DNA from: Arthrobacter jinronghuae
GTDB lineage: Bacteria; Actinomycetota; Actinomycetes; Actinomycetales; Micrococcaceae
Reading direction: 5' to 3'
Assembly: GCF_025244825.1 (NCBI RefSeq)
Contig: NZ_CP104263.1
Location: 124,001 to 188,000 of the forward strand
DNA length: 64,000 nucleotides
This document shows positions 58,580-64,000 of this stretch, in pieces. The position numbers were made by a program, and so were the translations under genes. A model generated the notes under the pieces. It ran no database searches. It was not told the origin of the DNA and saw nothing but the letters and a program-made list of their open reading frames with translations. The first letter of the stretch is position 1. Every line of letters begins with the position of its first letter.

Positions 58580-58704
58580 GGGCAGAGTGGTCCTTCCTCG
58601 GGTGATGCCGGGCGGATCGGGGAGCTTCCCGTTGTGGTTTGGTGCCGGTGTGGGCTTAGGTTGCAGGTAGGGGCGCGTGCGCCGCGGGCACTCAGGAGGT
58701 CGGA

Positions 58705-58965
58705 GTGGACGAATACGTGATTGTTGTCGAGACGGGCTACAAGATGGCCTCGGCCGCGCACCGGGTGACCTTCACCGAAGCGATGGGCAGGCGGGAGGCC
58801 ACCGGGGTGTTCCTCGACCTGATCGAGGGTCGGCGCGAGGACCTGCTGCCGTCCCGGACGGACAGCTACATCCTTGAGGTTTCGCCCACCGAATTCCTGC
58901 AGGTCCACCAGGCCATGGGCGGAGCCGTGGTGCTGGACCGAGTCACGCTGACGCGCAGACACTAG
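58705..58965 (+). CDS. Small conserved protein of unknown function
   Basis: The 86-residue product (GTG start after AGGAGG) reads DEYVIVVETGYKMASAAHRVTFTEAMGRREATG, then LIEGRREDLLPSRTDSYILEVSPTEFLQVHQAMGGAVVLDRVTLTRRH. It is probably a small mixed alpha/beta protein. I do not recognise the family. Its 3' end overlaps the acs stop by 4 bp in convergent direction. It is divergent from metY. Confidence 0.75.
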   Translation: MDEYVIVVETGYKMASAAHRVTFTEAMGRREATGVFLDLIEGRREDLLPSRTDSYILEVSPTEFLQVHQAMGGAVVLDRVTLTRRH

Positions 58966-60920
58966 CCCTCCCGCCGGCGCCGGAGTTCGGCGGAGATCTG
59001 CGTGATGCAGGGTTCGTTCTGGAGGCTGCTGGTATCGCCCAGCGGGGTCCCCTCGAACAGCTGGGCCAGTAGGCGGCGGAGGATCTTCCCGGACCGGGTC
59101 TTGGGCACGTCGCGGACAACAACGACGGCGGCGGGCCGGGCGATTGGTCCGATCTCCCGGCCCACGTGCGCCCGGAGGTGCTCGGCGGCCGCGTCCGGGT
59201 CCGCGCCCGCCGCAAGCACCACAAACGCGACGACAGCATGTCCGGTGCGGGGATCGGCGACCGCGCAGACACCGGCTTCCACCACCCAGGGATGAGAGAC
59301 CAGTGCCGATTCGATTTCAATGGTGGACAGCCGGTGCCCGGACACGTTCAGCACGTCGTCCACCCGGCCCAGGATCCAGGTGTCGCCGTCGCCGTCGTAC
59401 CGCGCGCCGTCACCGGCCAGGAACCAGCCCTGCTGTGCGTACTGCCGCCAATAGGAGTCGAGGTAGCGCCGCGGGTCGCCCCAGACCGTGCGGGCCATGG
59501 CCGGGCCTGGCCGGTCCACCACTATGTAGCCCTGGATGTCCGGCGGCACCCGATTGCCGTCCGCGTCCACGATCCGGGTGCCGACGCCGGGCAGCGCCCG
59601 GGCCGCGCAGCCGGGCTTGAACACGGTGTCAGTAGGCCGCGGGGAGAGGATGGCCGCACCCGTTTCGGACTGCCACCAGGTATCGAGCACCGGCACCTCG
59701 CCCCGGCCGAGTTCGCGGCGGAGCCAGCGCCAGGCCTCCGGGTTAACGGCCTCGCCCACGGTGCCGAGCAGGCGGATGGAGGAGAGGTCATAGACGTCCG
59801 GGATGCCGTTCGGGAACCAGCCCATCAGGGACCGCACCAGGGTGGGGGCGGTGTAGTAGCTGGTCACGCCGTAGCGTTCGATGATCTCCAGATGCCGGCC
59901 CGGATGCGGGGTGTCCGGGGTGCCTTCGAAGATCACCTGCGTGGCACCGTTCGCGAGCGGTCCGTAGATCTCATAGGTGTGGGCGGTGACCCAGGCCAGA
60001 TCGGCGGTGCACCAGTGCACGTCCGCGCTCCGCTGTGCGGGATCGGGATGGCTGAAGAGGTACGCGTAGCTCTCCGCCGCCTGGGTCAGGTAGCCGCCGG
60101 TGGTGTGGACCAGGCCCTTCGGCCGGCCGGTGGTGCCGGAGGTGTACATGATGAACAGCGGCGCCTCCGCGTCGAACGCGGCGGGAGTATGCACGTCCGA
60201 CGCCGTCTCCACCGTTTCGTGCCACCACACGTCACGGCCGTCCACCCAGGTGACCGGGGAGCCGGTGCGGCGGACCACCAGCACGTGTTCAACGGTGGCC
60301 GCCCCGGCGACGGCGGTATCCGCGTTGTCCTTGACCGGCACGGCCTTGCCGCGGCGGTACTGGCCGTCCGTGGTGACCAGCAGCTTGGCGCCGGTGTCCC
60401 GGACGCGGAACTTCAGCGCTTCGGCGGAGAACCCGCCGAACACCAGCGAGTGCACGGCACCGATCCGGGCGCAGGCCAGGGTGATCACGATGGTTTCCAC
60501 CAGCACGGGCAGATAGATCACCACCCGGTCGCCGGCCCCGATGCCCAGGTCCTGCAGGGCGTTCGCGGCACGGCTGACCTCGCGGAGCAGCTCGTTGTAG
60601 GTGAGGGTGCGCCGGTCGCCGGGCTCGCCTTCGAAATGCAGGGCCACCCGGTTCCCGCGGCCGGCCGCCACATGCCGGTCCACGCAGTTCACCGCCGCGT
60701 TCAACCGGCCGCCGGCGAACCATTCGATGGCAGGAACGGTGTACTCGGCGTCGGCCTCCGGGATGTCCGGTCCGCTGAGCCGCTGGGGTTTTTCAAAGGT
60801 GTGGGCCGTGTGCCACGGCGTTTCCCACTCGAGGCGGCGGGCAGCGGATTCCCAGAACGCAATGCGTTCGCTTTCCGTGGCCGGCTCCGGCAGTGTGGCG
60901 GAGACTGCGGTCAGGCCCAT
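58962..60920 (-). CDS. acs: Acetyl-CoA synthetase (AMP-forming)
   Basis: The 652-residue ligase activates acetate or another small acid with ATP and CoA. Motifs: YTSGTTGRPKGLVHTTGGY (P-loop), DVHWCTADLAWVTAHTYEIYGPLANGAT, the carboxylate-site DTWWQSETG, DGDTWILGRVDDVLNVSGHRLSTIEIE and the final RSGKILRRLL with the acetylatable Lys. Length and motifs fit acs. ATG 60920 overlaps the permease stop by 10 bp, so acs is the last gene of the riboswitch operon. Its place with a sulfonate-type transporter is unusual; a related acid is possible. Confidence 0.93.
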   Translation of the reverse strand: MGLTAVSATLPEPATESERIAFWESAARRLEWETPWHTAHTFEKPQRLSGPDIPEADAEYTVPAIEWFAGGRLNAAVNCVDRHVAAGRGNRVALHFEGEPGDRRTLTYNELLREVSRAANALQDLGIGAGDRVVIYLPVLVETIVITLACARIGAVHSLVFGGFSAEALKFRVRDTGAKLLVTTDGQYRRGKAVPVKDNADTAVAGAATVEHVLVVRRTGSPVTWVDGRDVWWHETVETASDVHTPAAFDAEAPLFIMYTSGTTGRPKGLVHTTGGYLTQAAESYAYLFSHPDPAQRSADVHWCTADLAWVTAHTYEIYGPLANGATQVIFEGTPDTPHPGRHLEIIERYGVTSYYTAPTLVRSLMGWFPNGIPDVYDLSSIRLLGTVGEAVNPEAWRWLRRELGRGEVPVLDTWWQSETGAAILSPRPTDTVFKPGCAARALPGVGTRIVDADGNRVPPDIQGYIVVDRPGPAMARTVWGDPRRYLDSYWRQYAQQGWFLAGDGARYDGDGDTWILGRVDDVLNVSGHRLSTIEIESALVSHPWVVEAGVCAVADPRTGHAVVAFVVLAAGADPDAAAEHLRAHVGREIGPIARPAAVVVVRDVPKTRSGKILRRLLAQLFEGTPLGDTSSLQNEPCITQISAELRRRREG

Positions 60921-61762
60921 TTCTTCACCGCCCATTTCTCCGCGATGCCCAGCAGGGCATCGGTGGCCTTGCCGAAGACGGCGAGCGTGATGATGGCCAG
61001 GAACATCCGGTCCGTCCGGCCGTTGTTCTGCGAATCCATCAGCAGGAACCCCAACCCCATCGAGGACGCAATCAGTTCGGCCGCGACCAGGAACAGCCAG
61101 GACTGGGCCAGCGCGAGCCGCAGGCCGGAGCAGACCGCCGGCACCACGGCCGGCAGCTGGACGGTGGTCAGCAGCTTCACCCCGCGCAGTCCGAAGGCCC
61201 GGGCCGCCTCCACCAGGTTCCGGTCCACATGGCGCAGGGCCAGGGCAACCGTGGTGAAAACGGGGAAAAACGCGCCGATGGTGATCAGCGTGATTTTGGA
61301 GTCCTCACCGATCTTCATCCACAGGATCAACAGGGGCACCCAGGCCAGGGACGGCACCGCCCGCAGGGCTCCGATCACCGGGCCCAGCAGGGCATCGGCC
61401 AACCGGGACAGGCCGAGCAGTGCGCCCAGGACCAGCCCCAGCGCCGAGCCGATGGCGAAACCGGTGAGCACCCGCTGGGTGGAGATCGCGATATGGGTGC
61501 CGAGCTGGCCGCGCTGCACCAGATCAGCTGCGGCGTTGTACACCGCTCCGGGGGAGGGCAGCTGCACTGCGCTGAAGACTCCGGCAGTGGAGGTGAGCTG
61601 CCAGGCGGCGAGCAGCAACACGGGGACGAGAAGTCCTAAGCCGAGCCGTGCAAGCCGCTGATCCAGCCAGCCGCCGGCTCTCCCGGCGGGTGCCTTCAAG
61701 GTGCCGCGGGCCGGCGTCCCGCCGGTCCGGGTCGCAGCGGCGGAAGATGCCGGGGCGCTCAT
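60911..61762 (-). CDS. ABC transporter permease, sulfonate/nitrate/taurine type
   Basis: The 283-residue inner-membrane protein has about six TM helices. GPVIGALRAVPSLAWVPLLILWMKIGEDSKITLITIGAFFPVFTTVALAL and AARAFGLRGVKLLTTVQLPAVVPAVCSGLRLALAQSWLFLVAAELIASSMGLGFL hold the BPD coupling loop. The family is SsuC/TauC. It overlaps the binding-protein gene upstream by 4 bp and acs downstream by 10 bp. Confidence 0.93.
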   Translation of the reverse strand: MSAPASSAAATRTGGTPARGTLKAPAGRAGGWLDQRLARLGLGLLVPVLLLAAWQLTSTAGVFSAVQLPSPGAVYNAAADLVQRGQLGTHIAISTQRVLTGFAIGSALGLVLGALLGLSRLADALLGPVIGALRAVPSLAWVPLLILWMKIGEDSKITLITIGAFFPVFTTVALALRHVDRNLVEAARAFGLRGVKLLTTVQLPAVVPAVCSGLRLALAQSWLFLVAAELIASSMGLGFLLMDSQNNGRTDRMFLAIITLAVFGKATDALLGIAEKWAVKKWA

Positions 61763-62808
61763 GAGGACGCTCCGAGGGCATCCGGATCCGCGTTCTGCAC
61801 ATAGGAGTCGTCCAGAAGGCTGTCCAGGGCGTCGTCGACCTGCTCCTGGCTGGCCACGTCGCCGGTCTCCACCAGCGTGGGGCCGATCTTCGCCAGGACA
61901 CTGCGCTGGGCCTCGCCGGGTGCCGGGTCAACGTCCAGGTTGCTGCGCTCCAGAATCACCGTTTTGGCGACTGCGGGGTCCAGTCCGGCCACATCGGCCA
62001 GGATCTGCGCGGTTTCGTCCGGGTTTTCCGCGGCCCAGGCACGGGCCTTTTCATAGGCGTTGACCACGGCCTGCGCCTGCTCGGGGTCCTCCGCCAGGAA
62101 GGATTCGTTGGCGGCCAGGAGCCCGTAGGTATTGAAGTCCAGGTTGCGGTACGCCAGCCGGGCGCCGTTCTGCTCGGCGTCGGCCATGATCGGATCCAGC
62201 CCGGCCCATGCATCGACGGCCCCGTTGTCCAGCGCAGCCCGGCCGTCAGCGTGCTGCAGCTGCTCCACGGTGACATCCGAGAGGCTCAGGCCCGCCTCCT
62301 CCAACGCCTGGACCAGGAAGAAGTACGGGTCTGTACCCTTTGTTGCGGCTACGGACCTGCCCGCCAGATCCGCCACCGAGGTGATGTCGGAGTCGGCGCC
62401 GACCACCAGGGCGGCCCATTCCGGCTGGGAGAACACATCGATGGCCTTGATCGGGGAACCGTTGGCCCGGTTCAGCAGAGCCGCCGAGCCCGCGGTGGAA
62501 CCCACATCGATGGCACCGGAGCGGAGGTTCTCATTGGCCTTGTTGGAGCCGGCGGACTGGACCCATTCCACCGTGACTCCCTCCTCGGCCAGGGAGTCCT
62601 CCAGCCAGCCCTGGTCCTTGATGATCAGGCTCAGCGGGTTGTAGGTAGCGAAATCGAGGGTCAGGGTGCCGCCGTCGGCGTCTTGGACGGCGGACGCACC
62701 GGTGGAGTCTTCTCCGGCGACGCACCCGGTGAGGGCAAGGGCGGCGACGGCGGTGGCTGCGGCGAGCGTGCGGGCGGTGCGGTTCTGGAGTGGAGAACGG
62801 CTGTTCAT
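61759..62808 (-). CDS. Sulfonate-type ABC substrate-binding lipoprotein
   Basis: The 349-residue protein has a lipoprotein signal (LALTGC lipobox at about residue 28-33). The binding fold is of SsuA/TauA type: TLTLDFATYNPLSLIIKDQGWLED, SGAIDVGSTAGSAALLNRANGSPIKAI, DLAGRSVAATKGTDPYFFLVQAL and AVDAWAGLDPIMADAEQ. It would capture an organosulfur compound outside the cell. ATG 62808 follows AAGGA; upstream in-frame residues are not used. It precedes the permease with a 4-bp overlap. A 143-bp gap separates it from the ATPase gene and holds short hairpins. Confidence 0.92.
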   Translation of the reverse strand: MNSRSPLQNRTARTLAAATAVAALALTGCVAGEDSTGASAVQDADGGTLTLDFATYNPLSLIIKDQGWLEDSLAEEGVTVEWVQSAGSNKANENLRSGAIDVGSTAGSAALLNRANGSPIKAIDVFSQPEWAALVVGADSDITSVADLAGRSVAATKGTDPYFFLVQALEEAGLSLSDVTVEQLQHADGRAALDNGAVDAWAGLDPIMADAEQNGARLAYRNLDFNTYGLLAANESFLAEDPEQAQAVVNAYEKARAWAAENPDETAQILADVAGLDPAVAKTVILERSNLDVDPAPGEAQRSVLAKIGPTLVETGDVASQEQVDDALDSLLDDSYVQNADPDALGASS

Positions 62809-62951
62809 GGGAATCGATTCCTTAGGGAGGCGAGGCCTGCGCCGGGTACGCGAAAGCGTCCGGCTGCGGCCGTAAGCGGGTAACACGGGATAGCTCCGCC
62901 CCGGAAAGGGGCAGGAGCGGGCCGGGAGAGCTCCCGGGTGGGGATGGGGGT

Positions 62952-63761
62952 CTAGTGGCGCTCGACGCCGAGAAGGGCGAGGAGCTCGCCGCGCATTCGG
63001 GCCAGTTCCGCCGAGGCCCGGTCACGGGGCCGGGCGCCGGGAACGGTGACAACCTCGGTGATGGTGGCACCGGGGGCGCCGTCCTGGCTGCCGAGGACAA
63101 TGATGCGGTCCGCCAGCTGCAGGGCTTCATCCACGTCGTGGGTCACCAACAGTACCGTGGCGGGCGCTGCCCGGTGCAGGGCGAGCAGCAGGTCCTGCAT
63201 CTTCAGCCGGGTCAGTGCGTCGAGGGCACCAAAGGGTTCATCCAGGAGCAGGACGCCGGGTTCCCGGGCCAGCGCCCGGGCCAGGGAGGTCCGCTGGGCC
63301 ATGCCCCCGGACACCGCCCGCGGCCGGTGCTTGGCGAAGGCGGACAGTCCCACCAGGTCCAGGAGCTCGGCAACCTTGGCCTTCCCCCGGCTGGCGCTCG
63401 CGGACTTGGGCAGACCGATCGCAATATTGGCCTGCAGCGTCTGCCACGGCAGCAGCCGCGGTTCCTGGAAGGCGACGGCGCAGCGGTCGTCTATCCCGCT
63501 GACGGACTTGCCGTCGATCAGGATGCTGCCGTCAGTGGGCAGGTCCAGGCCGGCGGCGGCCCGCAGCAGGGTGGACTTGCCGCAGCCGCTCGGGCCCAGG
63601 ATGGCCAGCACCTCGCCGGGCCGGACCTCGAAAGTGATGTCCCGAAGGACTACATGTTCGTTCGGTCCGGAGCCGAAGCTGCGGCCGAGCCCGGCGAACT
63701 TTACCGGCAGGGCCGCACTGGGTCCTGTGCCGGACGTGGAAGAGGGCAGTACTGCAGTCAT
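62952..63761 (-). CDS. ABC transporter ATP-binding protein, sulfonate/nitrate/taurine type
   Basis: The 269-residue ATPase has Walker A GPSGCGKST, Q-loop FQEPRLLPW, signature AVSGGMAQRTSLARALAREP, Walker B VLLLDEPFGALD and H-loop LVTHDVDEALQLADR. FQEPRLLPW and DEPFGALD are typical of SsuB/TauB/NrtD. ATG 63761 follows GGAG. It is the first gene of the operon and lies directly after the SAM riboswitch; expression should fall when SAM is abundant. Confidence 0.94.
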   Translation of the reverse strand: MTAVLPSSTSGTGPSAALPVKFAGLGRSFGSGPNEHVVLRDITFEVRPGEVLAILGPSGCGKSTLLRAAAGLDLPTDGSILIDGKSVSGIDDRCAVAFQEPRLLPWQTLQANIAIGLPKSASASRGKAKVAELLDLVGLSAFAKHRPRAVSGGMAQRTSLARALAREPGVLLLDEPFGALDALTRLKMQDLLLALHRAAPATVLLVTHDVDEALQLADRIIVLGSQDGAPGATITEVVTVPGARPRDRASAELARMRGELLALLGVERH

Positions 63762-63801
63762 AGAAACACTCCATCGATCCTGGCAGTAGCACCCTACGGA
63801 A

Positions 63802-63936
63802 GGTGTCCTGAGCCGGGATAACGGCTTCCTGCGACACCAGCCTCGTTATTGCCGCAGTTCAAGGAGGAAATGCGGCAACCAGGGTTGCTGCGGCTTCATC
63901 GATCCAGGTCTCTCAGCCGCTCGGGATGGTCAAGCA
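63802..63936 (-). ncRNA. SAM-I (S-box) riboswitch
   Basis: On the minus strand, from 63936 down: CTTGACCATCCC, then GAGCGGCTGAGAGACC, TGGATC, GATGAAGCCGCAGCAACC. This is the conserved P2 and core of actinobacterial SAM-I elements (GCGGC/GCCGC pair around the GAGAGACCTGG loop). A P3-like stem, TTGCCGCA with TGCGGCAA (63882-63875 and 63855-63848), follows. A distal stem GGTGTC/GACACC (63838-63833 and 63807-63802) could be the expression switch. The 3' core (expected GGUGC-AA-UCC) is less well conserved than the 5' half, so the exact end is uncertain. It lies 40 bp before the ABC ATPase start. Confidence 0.8.
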
Positions 63937-64000
63937 CTACTAAACGCCGGATCGGCGGATCCGACAAGTCCCGGCAGGTTGCCCGCGTTCACATAAAGAA
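63937..64000 (-). other. Upstream edge of the riboswitch operon, promoter not resolved
   Basis: The last 64 bp hold a GC-rich inverted stretch (CGCCGGATCGGCGGATCCG, 63945-63963) and an AT-rich end. The promoter of the operon probably lies here or beyond the window; I see no certain -10. Confidence 0.35.

Noticed and set aside
58580..58704. SAM riboswitch upstream of metY
   Set aside because: No GAGAGACC or GCAACC core in this interval; the only S-box is at 63802-63936.
58962..60920. Sulfoacetate-CoA ligase instead of acetyl-CoA synthetase
   Set aside because: Tempting because of the sulfonate transporter, but the length and all motifs are standard acs, and no sulfoacetaldehyde genes are nearby.
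59166..61661. Plus-strand ORF of 831 aa opposite acs and the permease
   Set aside because: Crosses two conserved genes; Gly/Arg/His-rich with no domain.

Overview
The window is a 64 kb piece of a high-GC actinobacterial chromosome, most likely from Arthrobacter or a close relative in the Micrococcaceae. This rests on GC-rich codon use, frequent GTG starts, many start codons placed 6-8 nt after a TANNNT -10 box, and gene families typical of that group (Asp23/AmaP cluster, class F sortase with an Excalibur protein, DUF3151 after fbaA, SAM-I riboswitch). I see no rRNA operon, integrase, transposase, plasmid gene or CRISPR array. It reads as ordinary chromosome with a few unusual islands.

Layout. 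0-2 kb: a small GNAT protein, then a two-gene unit of a tandem-HTH protein and a 7-TM membrane protein. 2-7.4 kb (minus): fructose PTS operon fruK-fruA-ptsI-ptsH, which carries the general PTS proteins. 7.6-13.9 kb: esterase, GlsB-type stress protein, an unrecognised membrane-associated protein, DUF445 protein, GH15 glycosidase, DoxX-like protein and phosphoesterase. 13.9-20.7 kb (minus): aromatic-acid MFS carrier, zinc alcohol dehydrogenase, STAS-like protein, acetate kinase and phosphotransacetylase. 20.9-27.4 kb (plus): amino acid permease, thiamine-binding protein, two methyltransferase-fold proteins, GNAT and large catalase. 27.4-32.7 kb: purine permease, CopC, Usp, zinc exporter and minimal metallopeptidase. 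32.8-35.7 kb: tRNA-Glu, tRNA-Asp, tRNA-Phe and a five-gene Asp23/DUF2273/AmaP envelope cluster. 35.7-44.6 kb: xthA, nadE, pyrE, Tat-type hydrolase, HAD phosphatase, TrmH methylase, fbaA with DUF3151, a GyrI-like protein and a DUF3592 protein.

44.6-48.6 kb: class F sortase and its probable substrate, a repeat island with inverted and direct 19-bp units (46.15-46.39 kb), a hypothetical protein and purA. 48.7-51.8 kb: an AAA+ ATPase with TPR-like N terminus, overlapping a TPR/multi-TM membrane protein. 51.8-56.7 kb: DUF2804, a MarR/hydrolase divergon with a clear operator, a nitrilase and an ECF sigma factor with a membrane partner. 56.7-64 kb (mostly minus): metY with a CoA-binding protein, then a sulfonate-type ABC transporter plus acetyl-CoA synthetase operon behind a SAM-I riboswitch.

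How the genes work together. The carbon theme is sugar uptake through the PTS, aldolase, and acetate flow through ackA-pta and acs. The sulfur theme is metY and the riboswitch-controlled ABC operon. The stress theme is catalase, Usp, Asp23/GlsB and CopC/CDF metal handling. The most unusual items are the tandem-HTH/7-TM pair, the 46.2 kb repeat island, the sortase F pair with a non-LPXTG tail, and the AAA+/TPR membrane pair.
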